NCBI GenBank assembly: GCA_036172665.1
Contig: CM069874.1
Span: forward strand, 53,302,707 to 53,366,706
DNA length: 64,000 bases
Reading direction: 5' to 3'
Source: Prosopocoilus inquinatus
Lineage: Eukaryota; Arthropoda; Insecta; Coleoptera; Lucanidae
Shown: positions 10,601 to 22,600 of the stretch, piece by piece
How positions within the stretch are numbered: the first letter of the stretch is position 1
How the letters are laid out: the number at the start of each line of letters is the position of its first letter
The notes under the pieces: model-generated
Seen by the model: only the letters and a program-made list of their open reading frames with translations
What the model was told of the DNA's origin: nothing
Database searches by the model: none
Translations under genes and position numbers: made by a program

Positions 10601-13600
10601 TTTATCATAAAAAAATTAAAAACGAAAATCAGAAATTTTGGTTTTTTTGCGTTATCTTCAAAACTATTGAAGATATTTCAAATTTCTTTTTAGATTATTA
10701 TTCAGCACGAAAATGCGCAACTTTGCCCTAATTTAACCAACTTCGTATCTCTTAAGATAAGCGAGATCCCCATAGTGGTACTCGAAAAACGGACAGGGTG
10801 TATATTAGGTATAAATCGTCAAAAAACAACCAATTCAGACAAACAGATGAGAGCAAATCACACCAACACACCGCAAGTTAAGAGCACTTTAGGAAAATTT
10901 TATCTCGGAGAGTCCTCCCCTTATGAAATATCCAGTGCAAGTTGTCTCTAACACCCCTTTATATATGATTTAGGTAACGACATCTAGCGAATGATTTCTG
11001 ACATACAAGTACGACATCTCTCGGCCAATTTTATCTTATTACTAAACAGAATAAATTTAAGATTGATGTACGTAACCCCACTGTACCCAAATTGTATGTC
11101 CTTCCCAAAATACACAAGGCAGGTAAATCGGTGAGACCAATTGTTTCCGGTATAAACTCACCCACTTACTCTCTTCCCAAATGGTTGAATATCAAGCTTA
11201 GTGCGCTTCCCAATCCTCAGGATAAATTTTCGGTAAAAAAACTCAATGGAGTTTAGAAATAGGATTAAAAATATTTCTTTACAAGAAGGGGAAATTATGG
11301 TCTCGTTTGATGTTCAATCCTTATTTCCTAGTGTGCCCATACCTGAAACACTAATTTATTTGCGGGATCTACTGACGTACGTCAGGCTCATATTTCTGCA
11401 TGTTTCAGAATTATTTTCAAATAAATGGTGAGTATTTTGAACAAGTTCAAGGGACCGCAATGGGCAACTGTTTGTCACCGTTTTTGGCCAATTTATTTAT
11501 AAGTAAATTCGAAAATGGCGCAAGAGATAATGATCAGTATTTTCCGAGAATTTGGTTACATTATGTGGATGACACTTTTGCTATTTTTGATACCAAGAAG
11601 TATGATTTGGAGGATTTTACAGGAAAATTAAATTCAAAATTTGAAAGTATTAAATTTACATACGAAAAGGAAGAAAACGGTGCGATTCCCATTTTAGACA
11701 CTCGTATAATTAGAAACAGCAAAAATGAATTAGAAATCGACATTTATCGTAAAGATACAAATACAAGCCGGTTTATAATTAATGAATCTCAACATTCTGT
11801 ACAACACAAACTCGCGGCTCTAAATTTTTTAGTAAATAGATTACTCTCTTTTGCACTTACTAAACCCCGATATGATAAAGAACTTAATTATATTAAAAAT
11901 CTTGCGGTTCATAACGGCTATACCCCTCAAATAGTAGATAATGTTGATTAGGAAGATTAGCTATAGGAAACAGGCCCAAAATTCTAGCACTTTAACGGCA
12001 ACTTCAACTCTAGGAAAATTTGTTAAAATGCCTTTCGATCCGTTTTGCACGAAAGGTTTAAAACATATTTTTAAAATCCAAAACTTACGATTAGGTTTTG
12101 CAACTAACAATACCATAAAAAATTTATTGGGAACTCCGAAAGATAAAGTTAATGTTGAACAGAAATCTGGAATTTCTGAAATGAAGTGTAACGAATTACT
12201 AGTAAATATACTGGACAAATAAAAAGAAATATATTAACACGCTTTAAAGAACATTTAAGTCACTACAGGTATAATAGGTTTGAGAAATCAAGTGTTGCAC
12301 AACACATTTACAATACAGGACATAGTATTATTAAGGATAATTTAAAACTCATTAAGGAAGTTTCAAATATTAGGGAATAAAAAAAAAATAAAAACAATTT
12401 AATGAATTCAGACAACGGACCAATACCTAATTCCGTATTATTTGATCTATTCTAATTTGTAGGTTATTTGATGGTTCGTATTTAGATATATATATCTCAA
12501 GTCAAAAATTGGCCGCTAGATGTCGTACTTGTATGTCAGAAATCATCCGCTAGATGTCGCTACCTAAATCATATATAAAGGGGTGTTAGAGACAGCTAAG
12601 CGCATTTGCACTGGATATTTGATAAGCAGAGGACTCTCCGAGATAAAATTTTCCTAAGGTGCTCTTAACTTGTGGTGTGTGGGTGTGATTTGCTCTCATC
12701 TGTAGGTTGGTTTTTGACGATTTATACCTAATATATATATTTCATTTTATTTTTCAGGATTTTTAGTCCTTTAGGTATCAAATAACAGGGAATTATATTC
12801 TTATTTATTCGTTAGAATAAGAAATTTTTTCGGCGTATTTGGACTATTTATTTTCGCATTTCCGTGTTGTTTGGTTAGCTCTTATTTGTAAGGCATCTGA
12901 CGGTTAATTGTAGGTGTTCACATAACTTTTTTTCCGACTTCTACATAACATATATAGTTTATTTTAGATTTTCACATATTAATTTATATTTACTTACATT
13001 TAAACATATATATCTTTTAGGATGATTAGATTGTTGTTAGGTTTAACATTTTTATAATTTTGTCAGTGTGATTAGGTTGTTTTTAGACATTTTTTAGTGC
13101 TTTTAAGTTGGTAGCGTACTGAAGATGGCAGCTTAGCTGCCGAAATACGTATCTACGGATATAAAAATTATCGTAGGCGGAGGTTAATTTCAATTATGTT
13201 ATGAATGAATTAAGATCTTCCATTATTGTTTCATTTACTAAAAGAAATTAATTACATTAATAAAAAAATGTTGTACTGCGTTTGTTTCCTCTGGCATATA
13301 CAGGGTCATTGGTATCGATCGTTTTAGGCGATGAAACATTTTCTTTTATAATTAATATTTAAAAGGCTATTGAAGAAATCGGTATTAATGACGTCTAGTA
13401 ACTATGACCTGAAAATGCAAAATAGACCTACTTTCAATTAAACCAGCATCATCTTGATTAATATAACAAAGTCTCCTACTACAAAGATCTTGGACGCTAC
13501 GTAAAAGAGTACAATTTTTGACGAAAAAAAATACCTTTACGTTTTCATATGCAGTGCCAACTTTTTCCTCGAATGACCGGAACGAATCCGAATGACGCAT

Positions 13601-16600
13601 CTGACCCAGTTTGCTGGTAATACTTCCAGTTATTCCTCCGATAACCGAAGTAGTTTTCTGATATCTAAAATTTAACAACTGTAAGAAAGACGTCCCGTTT
13701 TCAGCGACAAATTTGTAAAATCATCAGTGCAAGAGCTTGTAGACGTGTGTAGTTGGCATGCATGCAGTTTAAAGACATTACTTACATGGGGGCGTCAGTG
13801 ACTGCCTTAGTAACTTGACCGACTTTCGATTCCACGGTCTGGTAACTGAAGAAACGAAAGATTTACGTAAAACATGCATCGCAACTGTACTGTTCAAAAA
13901 AATTAAGGGATCTGTGGTTATATCATGGAACTATTTATATAATCACATTTATTGTTGACACCCTTTTAAATTTGAATGTTGATTAATCGCAAAGTTAATA
14001 TATGAGAAGTTGTCTCATACGCTTGAATTTACGTGCATAAAACCGAATGCCTGGTCGCACTGGTGGGGGTGTCCGTAAGGTCTCTCGTGACGTCAGACTA
14101 GACTGTGGCGATTTTGATCGGTCGCGATCCACGGCGCATGCACAGTTGGTGCCGTTACTACAACAGCGCAACTACTATGACGATTTCAAATGGAGCTTCA
14201 GCTTGGACGATTGACGTAGGCCTGAGACCCATACGAAAAATGTCGAATTCGTCCGATATTGCGTGAGGCAACTTCCCATATACTAACTTTAGATTAATCG
14301 AGCGTAATCAGCAAGGTAGGAACTGTGCTAAACTAATGAACAGATTGCCAATCTACAAAATTAAAAATCAACAAGGCTGCCTCCTTCTTATAACAGACTC
14401 TTTTCTATTACGGGCCTTCAAGACCTACAGAAAGAAACCATTATTATTGCAGTCAAGAGTATGAAAGGTAAGCTTCAGTTGTAAGGAGCAAATAAGATTC
14501 TTGAAAAGTGCCTGAAAGATTAGTTTTTTCGTTCTTATTGGAGAACAATTGAAGCGCTTTTTACAAAGACAGCCTTTGTCAAAAATTTGACAAAGTTGAG
14601 AAAAACATCCCTGAGTTGGCGCCAGTCTCATTACATCCAGACATACTAAAATATTCCGCAAAAACAATCTACATTCCAAATTAAAGATATTTCAGTGTTT
14701 CCAGTTGCACAGATGCAGTCTCTGTCAGGTTTTCACCAAAAATAACCCTTGTCTTGTTATTCTTTTTATAAAATGTTACATTGTTTTTCTTGTAAAAACA
14801 ACCCTTGTCAAACAAACACAATACCCAGAAAGTCCTATTACATAATCAGCAGGGAAAAGAATTCAAACCATTTAATGTTGAACGATTCTTATGCCGAATG
14901 GATTATTTACTTCTGCCACCTTCCCGCGGCTGCGATGCATCAAATTGTTATTAAATGGGAGGGGAAGGAATGCAATGCAAGCGTTCTCAGTACACCACTG
15001 ACCAAAAATTTGAACCGGTAGAGTCGATTCAAAGAAAAAATATACAATGCCATCAGTAGTGCCTGTCCGTGGTTATACTCTATTGCATGACAGGAATATG
15101 CAATTCGAGTATCGTTTTCTTTTGTTTCTTGTTCATTTATCACCATTTCTTTCTTTTGTTTTGTCCTTTTGTTTCCTATCAGTTTCTTGACTTGCGAAAA
15201 GAGAGAGAATCGCCGTTTTTGACTTTTTTTTGTCTATCCATTCCATTGTTTTTTTTTCAATTTTTTTTTTCTTTTTAATGGAACGGCTTTCCACATTTTA
15301 TTGTCTCTCTTTTGTTTCCTATAAGTTTCATTTTATTAGAAAAATTTTGTGCAAATCGTTTTTGATTGCAGTGAAAACCTCGAGCAGCCTCTAGACAGCT
15401 GTTTCAGCCCTGCTTGGGGCTTCTTCAGCAGAGACGTAGCTCGACATTTCCACTGCAAACAAAAACGACTTGCCCAATTTATTCGCAATTACGATGTAAG
15501 AGTAATGAACAGATAAAATAGCGACATCTTACTATCGCTTTTTGACCTGACATTGCAGTAGGATAGACAAATTGAAGCGGGATTTGCTCCTAATAAGTCC
15601 CCCATGCAAGGCGGCCATGCTTGCTGTCAAAGCATAATGAAAATTTTTAGAAAAATTTTGTGCAAATCGTTTTTGATTGCAGTGAAAACCTCGAGCAGCC
15701 TCTGGACAGCTGTTTCAGCCCTGCTTGGGTCTTCTTCAGCAGAGACGTAGCTCGACATTTCCACTGCAAACAAAAACGACTTGCCCAATTTATTCGCAAT
15801 TGCGATGTAAGAGTGATGAACAGAAAAATGTTTCTAAAAATTTTCATTATGCTTTGACAGCAAGCATGGCCGCCTTGCATGGGGGACTTATTAGGAGCAA
15901 ATCCCGCTTCAATTTGTCTATTCTACTGCAATGTCAGGTCAAAAAGCGATAGTAAGATGTCGCTATTTTATCTGTTTTTCATTTTATTGTTTTTTGGTCC
16001 ATCTTATTAGCGTGGTGCCTTTTTTAAATCCATTGTGTGCTTTCTTATTTCTCTTTTGTTTATTTTTATCAAACTGATTTTTCAGACTTCGTTGACTGAC
16101 GCTTTCTCATAGCTGTATTTTGTTTTCTACTAGTATTTTTTAATTATTCGTCTGTAGATTCTTTATTTTTTGTTCATCTTAGTTAGTTATCAATTTTCTT
16201 TTGTTTTTTTTTTTCTGTTCATCATGCTTGCGTACTACGGATTTCACATTTCACATTTCATTGGCGCTTTTTCATAGTTCATCGTTTTTCATTTGTTTTA
16301 TGTCCATCATAGTTATGATCTTTTGTCTTATGTATCGTTTTCCGTGGTACATTTTTTCGTTTTTTAACGGACTATTGACATTTTTATAGTTTGCTTTAAT
16401 TTTCTACGAACATTTTAATTGGTCCGGAGGAAAACTGTGTCGCTTCTCCGTTCAGCTTGATTTTGTCGATGTTCTTTTGTTTTTTCCCTTCGTGCCTTAT
16501 ATGTTGTTGCGGTTTCTTTAAATTCTCATTTGTTTCTGACTTTTTGCAGGTTAATTTGTTTTTTATTTCTTCTGATTTTTGATACTTCATATAGGCCTTA

Positions 16601-19600
16601 TTTTATTTGTTTTTGTTTTCGTCTCTGTCTTATTATTTGCATGTCTTTGTTCTTTGCTTGAATTGAATTGAATTTGCTTTATTACTTTATTCTGCTCCAA
16701 AAAAAAAAAACAAAAAAAAAACAAAAGAATAGTTCAACTCGATGACTGTCAAATTAATTACATTTGTATGATTAATTAATGATTCGTTTTTGTTTTTCAT
16801 CACCACACTTCTAATCCGAAAATTTTAAGAAGGTATTAGTTTGTGTTGTTTTATTACATTTTTTTTTTTTAATTTATTCTTCTAACATTTCAAACAATAT
16901 AATACAATTAATTAATAACGAGTGTTCAATAAAAAAAAAAAGCGGTCAAGTAGGCTGTAGCAGGCTTTTGTTGTCGGGAACGCATGTCGTGATTAGCATC
17001 ATTTGAATTTCAACTTTGACAAGTTGACGGTTAACCTAACCAACAAAACTCGAAAGCTGCTCCTGCAAACTTTCTTCTAATATTTATATTTAATTTAAAT
17101 ATTCGGTAATAAACGTTTCTTTTTGAAATGTCTTCTTTGAGTTAAAGTGAGGTTAGAAATGCATTGACGCTTCACGCTAGTCGTATGAAGAACCCTACGC
17201 TAGACGTTCAGAATAAATTCATGGCTATCTAGACCGTTTTTTTTTTTTTAATTGAACACTCGTTATTTTTTACACTTCGGATTTTGGCGTAATTCGAGAA
17301 AATCAAGAAAATCACGAAGTGTCTGACATCTAGCGAAAGTTTTGTGAAGGTCCCTATAATAAGGAAAACATTTGATTAACCTAAGAAAAATTTTCGTACT
17401 GTTCGGGGAACAAGTGGCCCGAATTCATTTCTCTGATAATCAGTTTTCTTCGTTTTCCCCAAAACAAAGCTTTTTGACATGGTCTGTTTTTGTAAAGAAC
17501 GCTTCATTTTCGAGATTGGAATTGCTAAATTGTATTCTAATGAGAAGAATTTCATTTCATATACAATAGTATTTATAGAATGAACTATTTCCTTAAGATT
17601 TACGGTTGTCTTGTGTTGTCATCCCTTAAGTATTTTGAGCAGTATACTAAAAATATAGCTTCCCTATTCTGTAACTTTTTTCGAACAGAATCGTCATGTA
17701 TGACCAGGATCTAAATCTTTCCAAATTAAAATATTCAACCTCTATTATGCATAATTGATTTCGACTCGATTTAAGTTCAGAATAGGGCAGTATTATGTAA
17801 CAATGCAGTTTCTAAAAATCTTTAACAACTTGCTCTAATGGAAAATTACATGCGTTGAACTTTCTCAAATTGCCCTATTGACTATCCAGGAGGGTTGAGT
17901 CAGTATGGATAAAAAGCGCTTTTCTACATTACGAGTAAATGTATGAAAAAAATTTACAAGTACGTCCAAAAAACCTGCTACTTTTGTCCTTGCAAAGTTT
18001 ACAGAGTCCGGCAATAAAGTGTAAGGTTTTTTTTTACATTTACTAATTTATATTACGAGAAAATCGTACCAAAAAATATAATAATAATAATAACTTTATT
18101 GTGTCATATTAGCAAAGAAATGCTATAAGGCTCGATGCACACGTCCGGTTTCTTACCGCTGCAATGCCGCAGCCGGACACGTGCATTAGGCTTGATTCTC
18201 ACACAGTAGCATAACATGTCCAGCTTTTAGTAAACACCCTGTAGTATACAAAAATATTTTCTGGAAGACCGGAAATAAAACAAAATTGACGAGTCCGAGC
18301 ACCTTTTAAAAAATCATAACCTTGTACAGGGTGGATTAATTTCGATGTCTCTTATGGGCATCTCCGTAGCTATAAGTGATAGAAAAAAACTAGTGGCCGA
18401 GTCTCGATCTCTTTTTTGGAGATTAAGTCAAAAGCGTAAACAAAAATTGGCTATCTTCTTTTGTTTTCAAGTTATGGTCAAAAATTGACATTTTCGACTT
18501 TTCGTTTTTCGGTCATATCTCGTTTATTTTTAGAGATATTAGAAAACTGTTTGATCATTATTGGGACACTTTTTGGAATACAATTCAGTGGTGTAGTTGC
18601 TTTTTTAATATTTACTTAAATTTTCAAGTTATAACATAAAGTTATATTTTTTTTAATAGAAATCATAGTAGGTAATGCCCTCATTAAATAGAGATTCTTT
18701 TTCTGTTTTCAAAAATATATACTTTATTGGGTTTATTTCTTATAATTAATAGGAAAAATGCCATTTTTGTTATTAGCCTTGCGTATCCTAGTCTCAGTAG
18801 GCTGGCTTCAGTGCAGTGCCAACTTTTTTTTTTATTTTTATTAAATATTAACGAACATTCAAACCTTTAGGCAGTTTTGGCCGCGTAAAGAATTTCATAT
18901 TCACTTTATTTTACAAAATTCCGTTTGAGAAATGTAGCACCCATCGCGACCGATCTGGCAAAAGCTTTTTTGTTTTTATTAAATATGAATGCACGCAAAT
19001 TTAGTTGTTGGGTTTATTTCTTATAATTAATAGGAAAAACTGTCATTTTTATTATTATCCTTGCGTAAATATCCTAGTCTCAGTAGGCTGGGTTCAATAC
19101 GGAGCAGATTTTTTATTTTATTAAATTTTAACGAGCTTTCAAATATTTTTTGGCTGTTTTGGCTGCGTAAATAAATTCGTGTTCGCGTTAATTTACAAAT
19201 TTCCGTTTTATCGTTTTCAGCGACCGTTCTGATAAGAGTTCCTGTCTAACTTTTTATTGAAAATGATCATTCAATTTATAAAAAAAAATGTTTTCAATCT
19301 TTAAACAGTCAAAATTGCACGAATACTCAACGTTTCACTATCGGTTTATAGCTTCATTAGAAAGAAACGTTGAACGTTCCTGTAATTTTCACAATATCTC
19401 TTTAAAATTGAAAACAATTTTTATACGATTTCCATCGGACAAGAAACGACTTCTATAAAAAATATAATTGAAGTCGACTCTTGTTCGATGAAATATGTGA
19501 GAGAAAATAGTTTTTAAACTTTAAACCGAACACTGTGAAATCGCAAGAACACTCTACGTTTCGCTATTCGCTTCGTAGTTTCGCCAGGAGTGTAAAAATG

Positions 19601-22600
19601 TAAATAGAAGCGAAAAGATAAAATGATTTTACACTAAAATACAAGTTGTTTGGATAAACATAAAGGTAATAATAACTAAATTAGAACTAATTTAAGCTTT
19701 CTTTTTTTTGTTTCTCTTGAGTTATATTTTATTAAAAAAACCAAAAACAAAAACAAACACACAAATAGTAAAATATAACAAAATCGGACATGTATCAAAC
19801 TAAATTTGCGTGCATTCATATTTAATAAAAGCAAAAAAGCTTTTGCCAGATCGGTTGCGATGGGTGCTACATTTCTCAAACGGAATTTTGTAAAATAAAG
19901 TGAATATGAAATTCTTTACGCGGCCAAAACTGCCTAAAGGTTTGAATGTTCGTTAATATTTAATAAAAATTAAAAAAATGTTGGCACTGCACTGAAGCCA
20001 GCCTACTGAGACTAAGATACGCAAGGCTAATAACAAAAATGGCATTTTTCCTTTAATTATAAGAAATAAACCCAACAAAGTATATATTTTTGAAAACAGA
20101 AAAAAAATCTCTATTTAATGAAGGCATTGCCTACTATGATTTCCATATAAAAAAAAAACATAACTTTATGTTATATCTCGAAAATTTAAGTAAATATTAA
20201 AAAAGCAACTACACCACTGAATTGTATTCCAAAAAGTGTCCTAATAATAATCAAGCAGTTTTCTAATATCTCTAAAGATAAACGAGATATGACCGAAAAA
20301 CGAAAAGTCAAAAATGTCAATTTTTGACCATAACTTGAAAACAAAGGAAGATAGCCAATTTTTGTTTACGCTTTTGACTTAATCTCCAAAAAAGAGATCG
20401 AGACTCGGCCACTACTTTTTTTCTATCACTTATAGTTACGGAGATGCCCATAAGAGACATCGAAATTAATCCACCCTGTACAGAGTGACGCATTACTGTG
20501 GCAAATTTCAATAGCTCCTTTGTGTTGTGAAATACACAAAAAAGTTCAATGCATATTCTGGCTTTCACAGTTGAATCTAGTTTTATAAAAATCGTGATGT
20601 AAAGATATAAATCTTATTGATTTGCCTCAGAAAATTCAATGTATAAAGGAAAAAAGAAAAAGTCCCATAACTCGGTAAATTAATAAATTAAATTCGACTA
20701 TGTTGAAAGTTATTAAAAAAATATTCTCAGAATTTTCTACTGTTAGCACGAATAAGATATCATTGAACTAATTAATGCGAATTTTTTTTAATAACTACAC
20801 CTTTCTTTCATTTTTCAAAATTTATAATTGACCCAAAATGAAACATGTTTTAAACCAAAAAAAAAAAAAAAAAAAAAAACAGTATTTTAAAACAGCTTTT
20901 ATAAAAAGGGTATTATTACATATTTGATATTTGCGGAAAAAATACGAGAATTTATTCAAATTCGATCTCTAATTAAAAGAAAAATTGAAAGTTTTTAAGT
21001 TTGTAATGTTAGTTATGTACTGTCGCAAGCAATAAATTTTGGTCATCAGTAGGGAACGGAATTATATATTTTGTTCGATTAAATACAAACGAGGCGGCAA
21101 ACGTGTAACGCTGCAGCGACGTGTGAATGCACACACTCTCTTTGCCGCCTTGTTCGAAATAAACCCGAACAAAATATATAATTCCGTCCTGTAGTCATCA
21201 GATATACGAGACTTATTTGCACTTTTTTATAGGCCTCAAAATAGCACAACTTTTTTATAATTGAACCGTCTTTGTATCTTTGTTATAGTTTACGAGATCC
21301 CCATGGGTCTTTAATTAGTTGTAATCATGTATATTATCATACATTTTAGGTTAAGTGTAAGGCTAGCAATTGTCCTAAATTTCGCCTAATAAAGGTTATT
21401 ATTATCTTCAGCACACGTACAGGGTTTTTTTTTATATTTTGCACCCTATCTAGAGGGTTTATTTCAAGAGGTAAAAAAAAAACTTTAAATGCAAAAGTTG
21501 TAGGGTTTTGTGGCTATTATCTTTAAGAGTTATAAACAAACAAGAGCGCATCGAAAATTGGAGAAAAAAAAATACAATTTTTGTTTTATGTTGATATTTG
21601 GAGGGGCCGTTCGTGATATAATTAAGTTTGAAATGTCAGCATAATGACGTTTAAAAAATCAAGACGACCTGGAAAGGTGCCTCCAAAGGTTCTAAATAGC
21701 CGTTTTAATTAACGAGAAACAATAGAAATTCGAAAACTGGAAACCCTACGCAACAGCTGCGATCCTTTTGCCACCAATCTTATCTCAGATCACGTCACTT
21801 CCGTTGGCGCGAACAAGTAAGTTTGAACCACAATCTTGACCTCCCGCCTTGCCATTCAAGCACTCCCATTGGTTAACAGGTTATAAAATACATTCAAGCT
21901 TGCTTGTTCGTTCGAGCGGAAATGACGTTTATCTGAGCTGAGGTGAGATTTGTGGCAAAAGCTGCTTTAACGTTTTAAACATTAATTTATTGATAATCTA
22001 ACCTCAAGTATTTCACAAATGCCTCTTCCAAATATCAACACATTATATATTTTTGAAATCAGGAAAATATGATCTTTCATCTTAGCAAACAATATACAGG
22101 AACAAATATAAAGAACAAAAATTCTATTTTTTCTCCAATTTGTGAAGCGCTGTTGTTTCTTATGATAAATCTAAAAGATAATAGGCATAAAACCCTACAA
22201 CTTTTGCATTTGAAGTTTTTCTCTAGCTCTTAAAATAAACCTTCTAGATAGGGTGCAAATTAAATTTAAAAAAAACCCTGTACGTGTATACAAAACACTT
22301 TCATGAAATCTCTTGCTCAGGGATGGGCAAAAACGTCTCGGATAGCGCAGTAACACTCGCGGTTTTTTGGGAAAATCCAAATTTAATTCAGTCAGACATA
22401 CATACTACAGGCATATAAATGCAACCCTCACAGCTGGTTTCCTACTGATGCAATGTTTATAAAACACTTTTCTGTGCTAGTGTCCATCCCTGGTGTGGCT
22501 AATAAAAATCAAAGGATATTCTCAATAAATTTGGAAAGCTGATCATTTTGGAAAGTTGACAGTTTTGACGCTTCTATTTTATTTTATGGAAGTATTTTAA

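Larger units (their letters stand above)
8058..13192 (+). mobile_element. Penelope-like element 1 with inverted terminal arms, split by a mariner
   Basis: Two long arms are in inverted orientation. The left arm is 8058-8512 plus 10801-11027 (interrupted by the mariner); the right arm is about 12502-13192. Without the insertion both arms are about 680-690 bp. Between them lies a decayed reverse transcriptase/GIY-YIG gene on the + strand. Inverted or direct long terminal repeats (pLTRs) with hammerhead ribozymes are a known feature of Penelope-like elements. Each arm carries a hammerhead core (8094-8136 and 13115-13157). The whole unit sits in the last intron of Tpd52. Confidence 0.85.
15338..15976 (-). 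mobile_element. Retrozyme-like tandem hammerhead repeat with inverted tail
   Basis: A 311-bp unit (15338-15648) is followed head to tail by a second, partial unit (15649 to about 15823). Both start AGAAAAATTTTGTGCAAATC. Then comes an inverted copy of the first unit's distal part (15835-15975 is the reverse complement of 15509-15649). Each direct unit holds one hammerhead motif on the - strand. The composite is bounded by the 12-bp direct repeat TTTCATTTTATT (15326-15337 and 15977-15988). Tandem small repeats, one type I hammerhead per unit and a target-site-like duplication are the described hallmarks of animal retrozymes. No protein is encoded; apparent open frames here are by-products of the palindrome. 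Confidence 0.72.
15100..16700. repeat. T-rich strand-asymmetric tract hosting the retrozyme-like repeat
   Basis: The + strand is strongly T-rich with recurring TTTTGTTC, TTTCTTTTGTTT and TTTTTCATTTT motifs, ending near an A-rich stretch at 16698-16727. No coding sequence is supported. The composition resembles 2280-3120. The 15338-15976 element interrupts it. Confidence 0.55.

Noticed and set aside
14425..15278. Several 60-90-residue frames on both strands in the Tpd52 intron
   Set aside because: They overlap each other on opposite strands, fall in repeat-derived or T-rich DNA and have no recognisable motif.
15647..15952. Overlapping 65-77-residue open frames on both strands
   Set aside because: They read through the tandem and inverted hammerhead repeat; composition and symmetry show by-products of the repeat.
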